Source: Anaerolinea sp. (GTDB lineage Bacteria > Chloroflexota > Anaerolineae > Anaerolineales > Villigracilaceae). From it: a DNA stretch of 35,816 nt. A program made the position numbers and the translations under genes. The notes beneath the pieces were generated by a model, which did not search any database, was not told where the DNA came from, and saw nothing but the letters and a program-made list of their open reading frames with translations. Positions within the stretch are counted from its first letter, which is position 1. Every line of letters begins with the position of its first letter. Shown in pieces: positions 7,522 to 16,392 of the stretch. Location: the NCBI GenBank assembly GCA_020047815.1, contig JAIFNG010000134.1, positions 1-35,816 on the forward strand. The letters run 5' to 3'.

Positions 7522-8784
7522 TTATGCATCAAATGCCCACTCGCCCTGGCGCATGACGGGCTCGCGTGAGCCATCCTGTTTGACACCATCAATATCCATT
7601 TGGGGCGAACCGATCATGAAGTCGACATGGTTGAGGCTGACGTTGCCCCCGGCAGAGACAAACTCATCGTCAGTCAATTCCTCGCCGCCCGTAAGTGTGA
7701 AGCGGTAGGCGCGTCCAATGGCGATATGACAGGATGCATTCTCGTCAAATAAAGTGTTGTAGAAAAGGTGACCACGCTGGGCAATGGGGGAACTGGCAGG
7801 GACAAGTGCAACTTCGCCGAGACGGTGCGAACCTTCATCGGTATCCACCAATTTTTGCAGGGCGGATTCGCCCTTCTGCGCAGTGACCTTGACCACCCGT
7901 CCATTTTCAAACGTAACTTGAAAGTCCTCGATCAACGTGCCGCCATAACTCAATGGAAAAGTGGAGGTGACCACCCCGTCAGCGCGGTTTCTATCAGGCA
8001 GGGTAAATACTTCTTCAGTGGGCATGTTGGCTGTGAATGCCACGCCGTTCTGTGCCATGGACTGGGCGCTGATCCATAAATGTCCGTTGGGGAGACCGAG
8101 CGTGAAGTCTGTACCCGGTGCGGAATAATGCAGGGCTGTGTATTGTCTGGCTTGCAAATATTGGGCACGTTTGCGCAGGTTGGCAATGTGCGTTTGCCAC
8201 GCGGCAATGGGATCAGGCTGGGCAATCCGTGCGGTCTCAAAGATGGCTTTCCATAATTTTTCCTGTGCCTCAATTGCAGGGAGATCGGGAAATACCTTCT
8301 TCGCCCAGGCTTCACCGGCGGCAGCCACCACACACCAATTGACGGCATTGGTGGTAACCCGCTCGCTGACCCTGGCAAAGTTCTTTAAATGTGTTTTCTG
8401 GATCATTCCCACGATCTCCGGGTCCAACCCGCCGAACAGGTCGGGGTTCGCACCAGAAATCGAAAGCAGGGCGTCACCATTCTCGATCATCTTCACAATG
8501 GCATCCACCTGCCAGGTGGAATATTCGTCAAAGGAATCATGCGGGGCGTGCTGAGCGCGCAGGCGCAGCATTTCCTCATCGCCCCAGATCACATCCACAT
8601 ATTTTGCACCGACCGCATAAGCGGCTTTGGAAACTTCACGCACCAATGGCGCGAATTGAATTGGAACGCCGCGATTTGCCGCCAACGTGATGATCAATCG
8701 TTGCCCGGCGCGGATGTTCAAACCAACTTTTACGATCGCCTCTGCATATTTCTGCAGCATTTCCTGATGGGTTATGTCGGTCAT
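7522..8784 (-). CDS. M29-family aminopeptidase (leucyl aminopeptidase, AmpS/PepS-like)
   Basis: The 420-residue length and motifs fit the M29 clan: an N-terminal domain (YAEAIVKVGLNIRAGQRLII), the GTDFTLGLP segment, then the metal-site region with GSHRLGEVALVP, NTLFDENASCHIAIG and NVSLNHVDFMIGSP. These carry the Glu and His ligands of the two-metal centre and the C-terminal MDIDG signature. The enzyme removes N-terminal residues from peptides in the cytoplasm. AGAGGAA lies just before the ATG. The gene is 65 bases downstream of the phosphoesterase gene with the same orientation. Confidence 0.92.
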   Translation of the reverse strand: MTDITHQEMLQKYAEAIVKVGLNIRAGQRLIITLAANRGVPIQFAPLVREVSKAAYAVGAKYVDVIWGDEEMLRLRAQHAPHDSFDEYSTWQVDAIVKMIENGDALLSISGANPDLFGGLDPEIVGMIQKTHLKNFARVSERVTTNAVNWCVVAAAGEAWAKKVFPDLPAIEAQEKLWKAIFETARIAQPDPIAAWQTHIANLRKRAQYLQARQYTALHYSAPGTDFTLGLPNGHLWISAQSMAQNGVAFTANMPTEEVFTLPDRNRADGVVTSTFPLSYGGTLIEDFQVTFENGRVVKVTAQKGESALQKLVDTDEGSHRLGEVALVPASSPIAQRGHLFYNTLFDENASCHIAIGRAYRFTLTGGEELTDDEFVSAGGNVSLNHVDFMIGSPQMDIDGVKQDGSREPVMRQGEWAFDA

Positions 8785-8849
8785 AATTCCTCTGATAATG
8801 AAGTTTTTTTAATTTACCTGCACTGACCCAAGTATAGCATGGAGTAATT

Positions 8850-9842
8850 TCACCTCCAGGGCGCGGTGATGAGACTTGTTTCGGCATCAGCAGCGTGACC
8901 AAGATAAGGCAAGTTCCACGCTGCAGAGATGGTTTTTAGGAGGGAGTAATGCGAGTAGGGAGTTTCATCCTGAAAGTTCGGTTTCACCTGCGGGGAGATC
9001 AAGAGCGTGGCAACCCGTCCGCCGGCGGGGTCGGGAAGTCCGCAGCAGGAGTGATCTGTCTGCCCTTCATCCCAGGTGAGGATGATGAGGAAGGGATCCC
9101 CTGAAGATTCCAACACAGGATAGAGTTTGTCCATTTGTCCCTTGAGCCAGGTGTCGGCAAGATCAAGGTCACAGTCATGAGAGGAGTAGCAAATATCAGG
9201 CGAGATAAAGATGAAATCCGGCAGGTCGTTCAGGGCAAGATCGGCATCCAGCTGTGTGAGCGGGACAACATTTTGCCTGCAGCGTTCAGAATCCAGGCGA
9301 ATGGAGTCAAAGTAGATGAAGGGGTTGTGCCTTTGGGCGTAACGTAACGTACTGCCCATAAAGCAGGGCTCGGGCATGTCGTCCTGGTATGTTTTCCATG
9401 TCCGTCCGCTCTGTTCGATCAGGTCAGGCAGGCTGGGGGCGTTGATAAAGCAGTCTTCGCAATCACTGGTTATCCCAAAGGTGTCGCCGCCGATCAGCGA
9501 GAGGTAGTTCGGCAGGCTGGGATGCGCGGCGGCGTGGTGGGCAGTCAACAATGTATATGAACCGGCCAGCAGGTTGAAGTATGCCATTTTGCCGCTGCCG
9601 ATCACCGAGTCAAATTCCTTGTTCTCGAAAACGATCATGACGATGCGTGAGAAATTTGGCACCAAGGGAAGGGGGACGGGAGTTTGCTCCAGGATCGGCG
9701 GCTGTGGGGAGGCAGGCGCTGGGCTGGGACTGGAAAGCGGCACCAGCGGCGAAGGTTGAGAATCCGTCAAAGCGGGTTGGCAGGCGAATGTGAGGGAAGA
9801 AACGAAAACAGCCAACCACCAGAAGCGTATGATAAATTTCAT
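8850..9842 (-). CDS. Exported phosphoesterase-family lipoprotein (acid phosphatase/phospholipase C-like)
   Basis: The chosen start (ATG 9840-9842) gives a 330-residue precursor whose first 21 residues form a lipoprotein-type signal ending LTFAC, with Cys21 as the likely lipid-modified residue. The longer frame upstream lacks a ribosome site and would spoil the signal peptide. A Pro/Ser-rich spacer (about 22-60) follows. The catalytic domain starts with IVMIVFENKEFDSVIG, the Glu-Asn motif of the PF04185 phosphoesterase family, then HPSLPNYLSLIGGDTFG, TYQDDMP, HNPFIYF, LTWDEGQTDHS and YSHYSLLKTI. These match the metal- and phosphate-binding pattern of the family. It probably hydrolyses phosphomonoesters or phospholipid headgroups outside the cell. 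TATAAT stands about 20 bases before the start, suggesting a very short leader. Confidence 0.87.
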   Translation of the reverse strand: MKFIIRFWWLAVFVSSLTFACQPALTDSQPSPLVPLSSPSPAPASPQPPILEQTPVPLPLVPNFSRIVMIVFENKEFDSVIGSGKMAYFNLLAGSYTLLTAHHAAAHPSLPNYLSLIGGDTFGITSDCEDCFINAPSLPDLIEQSGRTWKTYQDDMPEPCFMGSTLRYAQRHNPFIYFDSIRLDSERCRQNVVPLTQLDADLALNDLPDFIFISPDICYSSHDCDLDLADTWLKGQMDKLYPVLESSGDPFLIILTWDEGQTDHSCCGLPDPAGGRVATLLISPQVKPNFQDETPYSHYSLLKTISAAWNLPYLGHAADAETSLITAPWR

Positions 9843-10023
9843 GTCGGCATCCATGACGCAGATTATAAGAGGTAAAGCCAAAAACACGGAATTAAAACGG
9901 CATAAGCACCCTGCTGATGCGCCACGGCATGGTAATAAAAAAAATCAGTGGAGAATGGCGGTAAGGAATTTTTCCATGAAACCCGGATAGCAGCCGGAAA
10001 ATCGTCCCCTTATTAAATGGAAT

Positions 10024-10073
10024 GTCCCGAAGGTCAGTCGACTCAATGAGTCTTTCAAGAGAACCTTCGGGAC
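10024..10073. repeat. Palindromic unit with GTCCCGAAGGT arms and nested hairpin
   Basis: GTCCCGAAGGT (10024-10034) is exactly inverted at 10063-10073. Inside lies a smaller hairpin GACTC-AAT-GAGTC (10040-10052). It begins 5 bases beyond the stop of the Nudix gene and could aid termination, but there is no U-tract. The same arms recur at 20324-20378. Confidence 0.75.
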
Positions 10074-10078
10074 GTATA

Positions 10079-10534
10079 TCATGAAAAGACAACCGTCAAC
10101 TTATCGTCCTGGTCGTAATAGGAGCGCGCCGCAAAGGGCGGATCACCTCGCTGCATGGAATGGATCCGTTCAAGCAAAATAGGAAGATCTTCCACCACGG
10201 GGAGCTGAAGAACTGCAGCCCTGCCCACCCACTCGACTGAGCCTTCATCACTAGCTTTAAGCTCGCCCCGGGGGGCTTCGCCGCAAAAGACGAACAGGCA
10301 GATGCCCGTATCCCCGGCATCCACAATGACCGTGCCGCACAACCACAAGTCAGCCAGCAGACCCGTCTCTTCCAGCAGTTCACGCTGCGCAGAAAAAAGG
10401 ATATTCTCGCCGCGTTCCACATGACCGCCGATGCCATTGTATTTGCCCGCCCACAATCTTTTCGTGGGCGCGCCTTTAATTAACAGATACTCATCCCCGC
10501 GCCGGACAAAAATTGCCGTGCGGGGGATGAGCAT
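10079..10534 (-). CDS. Nudix hydrolase
   Basis: The Nudix box is complete: GGHVERGE followed by seven residues and RELLEETGLL, giving the GX5EX7REUXEEXGU pattern that binds metal and cleaves nucleoside diphosphate-linked compounds. The protein starts MLIPRTAIFVRRGDEYLLIKGAP, as in related Nudix enzymes. I chose ATG 10532-10534 because an AAAGAAAG ribosome site lies just upstream and homologues usually start there; in-frame ATGs at 10573 and 10615 lack one. The product is then 151 residues. The closing residues (YDQDDKLTVVF) fit the end of this group. The substrate, possibly oxidised nucleotides or ADP-ribose-type compounds, cannot be deduced. It follows the aldolase gene on the same strand. 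Confidence 0.9.
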   Translation of the reverse strand: MLIPRTAIFVRRGDEYLLIKGAPTKRLWAGKYNGIGGHVERGENILFSAQRELLEETGLLADLWLCGTVIVDAGDTGICLFVFCGEAPRGELKASDEGSVEWVGRAAVLQLPVVEDLPILLERIHSMQRGDPPFAARSYYDQDDKLTVVFS

Positions 10535-10665
10535 ATATCTTTCTTTCGTTACGCCTTGGTCAGATCTGGGCATTGAATTTACGATCCAAAAGTCAAATTG
10601 GAAATGCCGATCCAAGAGCTGAATTTTTCAAACCGTTCGCCATCCCAAATGGTCAACCCTTGCCG

Positions 10666-11613
10666 CTAACTCACCAACTTGCGCACTTCGTCCAGATGAC
10701 CCGCAGAGCCAAGTTTCTCGTTCTTGTGGGCGATAAATTTGGCATATTCGGCCATGAAGACCTTGCCAATTGGGCGCAGGTCAAATTCGGAAGGCTTGTC
10801 GCGGAAAAATTCGCGATGAACACGCGTCCACACCAGGCGGCCATCGGTGTCAATATTGACCTTGGTCACGCCGAGAGTGGCTGCCTTCATAAATTCATCT
10901 TCGTTGACGCCTTTTGCGCCTTTGATATCGCCGCCAGCGGCATTGATACGCGCCACTTCTTCCTGGGGCACTGAACTGGAACCATGCATGACCAATGGGA
11001 AACCGGGCATGAGTTTCTGGATCTGTTCCAGCACCTCGAAATGGAGACCCTGCGAACCGCTGAACTTGAACGCTCCGTGGCTTGTGCCAATGGCGCAAGC
11101 CAGTGAGTCGACACCGGTCAGACGCACAAATTCCTCTGCCTGGACGGGGTCGGTCAATTTGGCATTGGCTTCATCGACTTTGACGTGTTCTTCCACGCCG
11201 CCCAACATGCCAAGTTCCGCTTCCACCACCAGTCCCTTCGCATGGGCGGCATCGACCACACGTTTGGTAATTTCCACGTTCTTTTCAAAGGATTCGTGGC
11301 TGGCGTCAATCATGACGGATGAGTAAAAGCCACTGTTGATGCATTTGTAGCAGGTTTCTTCATCGCCATGATCGAGATGAACCGCAAAAACTGATTCGGG
11401 GAAGATCTTATCCGCCGATGTGATCAGCCCTTCAAGCATCGTCTCATGAGTGTAGGAGCGTGCGCCCTTGCTAATTTGAATAACAAAGGGAGCTTTACTT
11501 TCCAAATTTCCCCGGAACAACCCAATAATCTGCTCAAGATTATTGACGTTATACGCGCCGATGGCATATTTTCCGTATGCCGATTCAAATAGTTTTTTTG
11601 TTGTAACAATCAT
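10666..11613 (-). CDS. Class II fructose-bisphosphate aldolase family protein
   Basis: The 315-residue protein carries the class II ketose-bisphosphate aldolase motifs: FAVHLDHGDEE (metal-binding His and catalytic Asp), VVEAELGMLGGVEE, CAIGTSHGAFKF, FPLVMHGSSSVP and VTKVNIDTDGRLVW. It cleaves fructose 1,6-bisphosphate to two triose phosphates, or the tagatose isomer, using Zn2+. The start at ATG 11611-11613 is fixed by AAGGAAGG 6 bases before it; the longer open frame adds a non-conserved leader. TATAAT on the minus strand at 11675-11680 is a likely -10 element, without a clear -35. Confidence 0.94.
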   Translation of the reverse strand: MIVTTKKLFESAYGKYAIGAYNVNNLEQIIGLFRGNLESKAPFVIQISKGARSYTHETMLEGLITSADKIFPESVFAVHLDHGDEETCYKCINSGFYSSVMIDASHESFEKNVEITKRVVDAAHAKGLVVEAELGMLGGVEEHVKVDEANAKLTDPVQAEEFVRLTGVDSLACAIGTSHGAFKFSGSQGLHFEVLEQIQKLMPGFPLVMHGSSSVPQEEVARINAAGGDIKGAKGVNEDEFMKAATLGVTKVNIDTDGRLVWTRVHREFFRDKPSEFDLRPIGKVFMAEYAKFIAHKNEKLGSAGHLDEVRKLVS

Positions 11614-11702
11614 GTTAACCTTCCTTTTGAATATGAATATGGGACAAAACAATGCAGTAAAAAGTATGGCGTCGATTATACATCCTAATCGGGAGTGTTT
11701 TC

Positions 11703-11730
11703 TTGATTTAGCATAAACTCAGGCTATAAT
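11703..11730 (+). promoter_or_regulatory. Promoter for the 11780 gene
   Basis: TTGATT (11703-11708) and TATAAT (11725-11730) are 16 bases apart, about 50 bases before the start codon. The aldolase promoter fires the other way from the adjoining sequence. Confidence 0.65.
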
Positions 11731-11779
11731 AAGCGAGACCATAAGCATAAATCGTCGTATATTACGGTAGGAGGCTCAA

Positions 11780-12304
11780 ATGAGTGATTTCTTTGAAAAA
11801 GTAAGTTCACAGGTCGACCCGTTTAAAAAACTGCTTGGATATATCCCCGGTTTCAACGGCTACATTGAAAGACAGAACCGCCGCGACGCGGACAAAATAC
11901 TGCGCGACACCGTGGCGCGCCGTTTTGAAGAGCATTGGGGACGCGCGTCAAACCTGCAGGTTGAGCTTGTCAACAGCGGCATGATCAAATACATGGACGA
12001 TATGGAAAAAGCCGCGCTCGCCTTGCGGACCTTCATTGACAAAATCTCCACCGCTGCACGCGGATACTCCGGCATGTTTGACGCTGTAAAGATCAACGAG
12101 AAGGAACTCGAAGCCATTTACCAATTTGATGTGGCATTCTTTACCCTCAGCGATCAGGTGGTCAGCGCGCTGGATAACGTGGAAGCCAGTCTCGGTGACG
12201 AAACCGCCCTGCCCGCCGCCATCCGCAACCTGACAACCATTGCGCGTCTTGCCGTGGAAACCTTTGAACGCCGCTCTGAAGTAGTTACCGGAAGCGGAAA
12301 ATAA
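11780..12304 (+). CDS. Conserved-looking helical protein of unknown function
   Basis: I do not recognise a named family. The 174-residue product is soluble, almost entirely helical by composition, with charged heptad-like stretches (NRRDADKILRDTVARRFEEHW, about 33-53, and MDDMEKAALALRTFIDKIS, about 71-89). There is no signal peptide and no catalytic motif. GTAGGAGG lies 7 bases before the ATG and a good promoter precedes it, so it is clearly expressed. It could be a coiled-coil adaptor or a small regulator. It is followed by a palindrome and the molybdenum hydroxylase operon. Confidence 0.75.
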   Translation: MSDFFEKVSSQVDPFKKLLGYIPGFNGYIERQNRRDADKILRDTVARRFEEHWGRASNLQVELVNSGMIKYMDDMEKAALALRTFIDKISTAARGYSGMFDAVKINEKELEAIYQFDVAFFTLSDQVVSALDNVEASLGDETALPAAIRNLTTIARLAVETFERRSEVVTGSGK

Positions 12305-12310
12305 ATTGAC

Positions 12311-12342
12311 AAACCCTAAAGTTTTTCAACCCTTTAGGGTTT
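12311..12342. terminator. Hairpin with AAACCCTAAAG arms, possible terminator or intergenic unit
   Basis: AAACCCTAAAG (12311-12321) pairs exactly with CTTTAGGGTTT (12332-12342) over a 10-base loop, 6 bases after the stop of the previous gene and 13 bases before the hydroxylase start. The trailing sequence ATTAGATAAAATT is A/T-rich but not a U-run. The arm core matches the repeat at 571-664. Confidence 0.6.
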
Positions 12343-12355
12343 ATTAGATAAAATT

Positions 12356-13753
12356 ATGTGGCACAATTATATTAATGCAACCTCCACCGACGAGGTCATA
12401 AAAGTCTTGGGGGAAAAGAAAGAGCGCGCCCGCGTAATCGCAGGCGGTACCGACCTCATTCTCGAACTTGAACGAGGCGTCCGCAAGGGGTTGGAAACCC
12501 TTATTGACGTTTCGCGCATTCCAAACCTTGATCAAATCACAATTGATGAGAATGACGTGATCCACCTTGGTCCGCTGGTCACACACAACGCCTGCGTGGG
12601 CTCCAAGTTGATCCGCAAGAAAGCCTATCCCCTGGCGCGGGCTGCATGGGAAGTGGGTGCACCGCAGATCCGCAACCGCGGAACCATCGCCGGGAACCTC
12701 ATCACCGCCTCTCCTGCAAATGACACGATCTCTCCGCTGATGGCGCTTGGCGCAAGCGTGACCCTGCTCTCGACACGCGGCGAACGAATTGTCCCCTTAA
12801 AAGATTTCTATACCGGAGTTCGCAAAACCGTGATGCAGGCAGATGAAATGCTGGTGGATATCTCGTTCCCCGCGTTGAAAAAAACACAGCGAGGGACATT
12901 CCTCAAACTGGCATTGCGCCGCGCTCAGGCAATTTCACTGGTGAACGCATCGATCATCGTTGACCTGAAGGAAGATACCGTCCGATCAGCCTCGATCACG
13001 CTGGGAGCAGTCACCCCGATCATTACCCACGCCGAGGAAGCGGAAAAATTCCTGGTTAAGAGAAAACTCAACAAGAAAAATATCGCCCAAGCCGCAGAAC
13101 TTGCCATGCAAGCCGCCCACCCGATTGACGATGTACGCGGATCAGCCGCCTATCGCCGTGAAATGGTAAGGGTGATCACTTCACGCGGATTGACCGCAAT
13201 TCTAGATGGAAAAGAACAAGCGGGAATGCCGAAAAATCCCGTCCTCCTTTGGGGGAACGAGACAGAACCCAAGCTGCAAACAACCAGCGAATTCCCTGCC
13301 TCGACCATTGAAACCACGATCAACGGAAAAGCCTATTCCTTCACGAGCGGAGCCAACAAGACCCTGCTGCGCCTGCTGCGCGAAGAAGGTATGTTGACCG
13401 GTGTGAAGGAAGGCTGTGCCGAAGGGGAATGCGGTGCATGCACCGTATTCATGGATGGCAAAGCGGTCATGGCGTGCCTGGTGCCAGCGCCACGCGCACA
13501 TGGCTCAGAAATCACCACGGTCGAGGGGCTGGCTGACGGCGACAAACTACATCCCATCCAGGAAGCCTTCGTGGAAAATAGCGCTGTCCAATGCGGATAT
13601 TGCACGCCAGGTTTCCTGATGTCCGGCGCAAAACTATTGGAGGAAAAACCCAACCCAACCCGTAACGAGATCGAACAAGCCATTACGGGCAACCTCTGCC
13701 GCTGCACGGGTTATTACAAGATCGTAAAAGCCATCGAAGAGGCGAGTCATTAA
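12356..13753 (+). CDS. Molybdenum hydroxylase fused FAD-binding and [2Fe-2S] subunit
   Basis: The 465-residue chain joins two subunits that are usually separate (CoxM/XdhB-like and CoxS/XdhC-like). Residues 1-285 form the FAD domain, with VIAGGTDLI (28-35) and IRNRGTIAGNL (105-115) as flavin-contact motifs and the CO-dehydrogenase-type C-terminal flavoprotein segment. A linker at about 286-315 leads to the iron-sulphur domain. Its plant-ferredoxin cluster uses C354, C359, C362 and C374, and the second cluster uses C413, C416, C448 and C450 (CGYC and CRC). Electrons should pass from the Mo centre through both clusters to FAD. The FAD domain comes first, the reverse of the order in XdhA-type fusions. 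There is no clear ribosome site; a hairpin stands just upstream. It is the first gene of a seven-gene run. Confidence 0.92.
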   Translation: MWHNYINATSTDEVIKVLGEKKERARVIAGGTDLILELERGVRKGLETLIDVSRIPNLDQITIDENDVIHLGPLVTHNACVGSKLIRKKAYPLARAAWEVGAPQIRNRGTIAGNLITASPANDTISPLMALGASVTLLSTRGERIVPLKDFYTGVRKTVMQADEMLVDISFPALKKTQRGTFLKLALRRAQAISLVNASIIVDLKEDTVRSASITLGAVTPIITHAEEAEKFLVKRKLNKKNIAQAAELAMQAAHPIDDVRGSAAYRREMVRVITSRGLTAILDGKEQAGMPKNPVLLWGNETEPKLQTTSEFPASTIETTINGKAYSFTSGANKTLLRLLREEGMLTGVKEGCAEGECGACTVFMDGKAVMACLVPAPRAHGSEITTVEGLADGDKLHPIQEAFVENSAVQCGYCTPGFLMSGAKLLEEKPNPTRNEIEQAITGNLCRCTGYYKIVKAIEEASH

Positions 13754-13764
13754 AGAGGCAACCC

Positions 13765-14196
13765 ATGGGTAAATATTCAGGTTCGTCCACGCAAAGGACA
13801 TCTTCCATCTCCAAGCCCAAAAAGCTATCAGACATCTGGCGCGGAATTGGCTGCCTGATGATGGTGGGCATTCCGGCAATTTCCATTGCGGCTGCTCATG
13901 AAACTGTTAAGATAGCGCTGGACCAAAAGTGGGGGGTTATTCCCTATCAATTACAAGGCAACCCGCGCATGCCTGAAATTGCCTATAAATTAAGCGGTTT
14001 ATATACCCTCTTAAAACCCATCACCAAACTGGATAATTTTTATGCCGATGCACTTGTCAGCATCATTTACATGATAGTGATCAGCGGCATCATCTCGGTC
14101 ATATACGCGGTTGTATACAGCATGGTCGGACCCAGCCGTTATGGTCCAACAGATGCCCCCCCGCCAAAAATCCAAATAACCAAAAAATCACGGTAG
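13765..14196 (+). CDS. Small membrane protein of unknown function between hydroxylase subunits
   Basis: The 143-residue product has a basic, Ser/Lys-rich N-terminus, one hydrophobic segment at about 27-45 (GCLMMVGIPAISIAAA) and a second at about 93-117 (LVSIIYMIVISGIISVIYAV), then a Pro/Lys-rich tail. No family is recognised. AGAGG precedes its ATG, and it fits tightly between the FAD/[2Fe-2S] and Mo-subunit genes (11 and 6 bases away). The position suggests it might help anchor the enzyme to the membrane or hand electrons to it, but the small distances only show co-transcription. Confidence 0.7.
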   Translation: MGKYSGSSTQRTSSISKPKKLSDIWRGIGCLMMVGIPAISIAAAHETVKIALDQKWGVIPYQLQGNPRMPEIAYKLSGLYTLLKPITKLDNFYADALVSIIYMIVISGIISVIYAVVYSMVGPSRYGPTDAPPPKIQITKKSR

Positions 14197-14202
14197 GAAA
14201 TT

Positions 14203-16386
14203 ATGTCCTCTCATTCTGTTGGTAAATCACTTCCACGCGTTGACGCAGTCAATAAAGTAACAGGCAGGGCGCTTTACTCCGGCGACCTGACCATGAAGGG
14301 TATGCTGCACATGAAGATACTCTTCGCCGAGCGTCCCCATGCACGCGTAAAAAGTATCCGCACTGACAAGGCAGAGGCGGCAGACGGCGTTGCAGCCGTC
14401 TACACCTCGAAAGACGTGCCTGTCAATGAATATGGATTGCAGATCCCAGATCAGCCTGTACTCTGCGGACCTGATTCAAAAAAACCACACACCGATATTG
14501 TCCGCTTTGTGGGCGACCAGGTGGCAGTGGTGGTGGCAAAGACGGAAGCCGAAGCGGAAGCTGCAGTCAAGTTGATCGAAGTCGAATATGAAGACCTGCC
14601 GATCCTTGCCAACCCGACCGCCGCTCTGCGGACCGATGCGCCGATCCTGCATCCAGACCGGGGTGACACGAATATCTGTGTCCATTACAAGATCCGTAAA
14701 GGTGAGGCTGATGACGCCTTTGCCAAAGCCGATGTGATCGTTGAAGGCGAATACCAGACCCCTGTACAGGAACACGCCTACCTGCAGCCTGAAGCCGGAC
14801 TGGCTTACATTGATGAGGAGGGTCTTGTCACCATTCAATGCGGCGGACAGTGGACTCACGCAGACCGCGAAACGATAGCCCATTCATTGGGCTTGCCCGA
14901 TGAAAAGATCCGTGTCATCTACCCCGCCATCGGCGGCGCATTTGGCGGACGCGAAGACATGTCGGTGCAGATCGTGCTGGCGCTGGCTGCATGGAAATTA
15001 CAGTGTCCGGTGAAGATCGTCTGGTCACGGCGCGAATCGATGATCGGCCATGGCAAACGACATGCAACGACCATCAATGCCAAATGGGGAGCGACCAGGG
15101 ACGGGAAACTGGTCGCAGTGGAAAACGAATTAATCGCAGACGGCGGCGCGTATATGTACACGTCCAACAAAGTGCTTGGCAACGCAGCCATCACCTCCAC
15201 CGGACCGTACTACATCCCCAACGTAAAAGTGGATGTATACGGTGTGTACACCAATAACGTCCCTGGCGCGGCGTTCCGTGGATTCGGCGCACCGCAAGCC
15301 TTGTTCATGGCTGAAATACAGATGGACAAACTTGCCGAAAAACTTGGCATGGATCCAGTCGAATTCCGCTTGAAGAATGCCCTGCAGAATGGCGACACAC
15401 TTGGGGTTGGCACACCTGTTCCCTCCCCCGTGAGCATTACGCAATGCATTGAAGCCGCCCGCGAAAAATTCAACTGGAAGAAAAAAGCGAAAAATAAAAA
15501 ATCCACCCCCCATATTGCACGCGGACATGGCTTTGCGGCTGGATTCAAAAACGTGGGCTTCTCCTTCGGCTACCAGGAAAACTGCTGGTCCAAGGTGGAA
15601 ATCCATGGGAACGGCAAAATGGAGCATGTGGTGATCCACCAGGCGGGCGCGGAAGTGGGTCAAGGCTTGCACACGGTAATGATCCAAATGGCTGCGCAGG
15701 TGCTGGGCGTATCTGAAAACATCATTGAGATCAAAACATCAGATTCAGCCAAACAGGGGAACTCCGGCTCCGCTTCGGCTTCACGCCTGACCTTCATGGC
15801 AGGCAACTCGATGAAAGGCGCAGCAGAGGCAGCTTTGGAAAAATGGAAAAAAGAAGAGCGCCCTGCCATCGCAGAGTTCAAATATCTTGCGCCACGCACA
15901 ACCCCCTTTGACCATGAAACGGGGCATTCCATGCCCAACTTCTCCTATGCATATGTAGCGCAAGCGGCAGAAGTGGAAGTGGATATCGAGACCGGGCATG
16001 TGCGCGTGATCCGCATCGTCTCTGCGGATGATGTCGGCAAGGCGATCAACCCAGACCAGGTAGTGGGACAGATCGAAGGTGCGGTGGTGCAGGCGCACGG
16101 CTACGCAGTCCTCGAAGATTTCAAAACCAAAGACGGGCGCGTGCTTACCGATCAACTCAGCACCTATCTGATCCCCACCATTTGGGATATTCCCGAATCT
16201 GTTGAATCGGTGATCGTGGAAGTTCCAGATCCAAACGGACCGTGGGGTGCGCGTGGTTTGGGCGAACTGCCCCTCCTGCCCACTGCGCCCGCCATCGCCG
16301 CCGCCATCCACGATGCAACCGGCGTATGGATAGACGAATTCCCATTCACCCCTGAGCGTGTCCTGCGCGCACTTGGAAAAATATAA
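14203..16386 (+). CDS. Molybdenum hydroxylase large subunit (xanthine dehydrogenase/aldehyde oxidase family)
   Basis: The 727-residue protein opens with GKSLPRVDAVNKVTGRALYSGD, the N-terminal hammerhead pattern. Cofactor motifs follow: GGAFGGRED, AFRGFGAPQALF, GAEVGQGLHTVM, and GPWGARGLGELPLLP, where E688 is the expected catalytic glutamate. The loop before the active site is AFRGFG, as in xanthine or aldehyde-type enzymes, and not the VAYRCSFR loop of CO dehydrogenase. It should hydroxylate a heterocycle, aldehyde or purine-like substrate by water-derived oxygen at a molybdopterin centre. The nearby MocA-type enzymes suggest the cytosine dinucleotide form of the cofactor. The true substrate is not visible. 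It is slightly shorter than many family members. Confidence 0.94.
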   Translation: MSSHSVGKSLPRVDAVNKVTGRALYSGDLTMKGMLHMKILFAERPHARVKSIRTDKAEAADGVAAVYTSKDVPVNEYGLQIPDQPVLCGPDSKKPHTDIVRFVGDQVAVVVAKTEAEAEAAVKLIEVEYEDLPILANPTAALRTDAPILHPDRGDTNICVHYKIRKGEADDAFAKADVIVEGEYQTPVQEHAYLQPEAGLAYIDEEGLVTIQCGGQWTHADRETIAHSLGLPDEKIRVIYPAIGGAFGGREDMSVQIVLALAAWKLQCPVKIVWSRRESMIGHGKRHATTINAKWGATRDGKLVAVENELIADGGAYMYTSNKVLGNAAITSTGPYYIPNVKVDVYGVYTNNVPGAAFRGFGAPQALFMAEIQMDKLAEKLGMDPVEFRLKNALQNGDTLGVGTPVPSPVSITQCIEAAREKFNWKKKAKNKKSTPHIARGHGFAAGFKNVGFSFGYQENCWSKVEIHGNGKMEHVVIHQAGAEVGQGLHTVMIQMAAQVLGVSENIIEIKTSDSAKQGNSGSASASRLTFMAGNSMKGAAEAALEKWKKEERPAIAEFKYLAPRTTPFDHETGHSMPNFSYAYVAQAAEVEVDIETGHVRVIRIVSADDVGKAINPDQVVGQIEGAVVQAHGYAVLEDFKTKDGRVLTDQLSTYLIPTIWDIPESVESVIVEVPDPNGPWGARGLGELPLLPTAPAIAAAIHDATGVWIDEFPFTPERVLRALGKI

Positions 16387-16392
16387 TAAATT

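Noticed and set aside
14203..16386. CO dehydrogenase large subunit (CoxL)
   Set aside because: The diagnostic active-site loop with Cys (VAYRCSFR) is absent; the sequence has AFRGFGAPQ as in xanthine or aldehyde-type enzymes.
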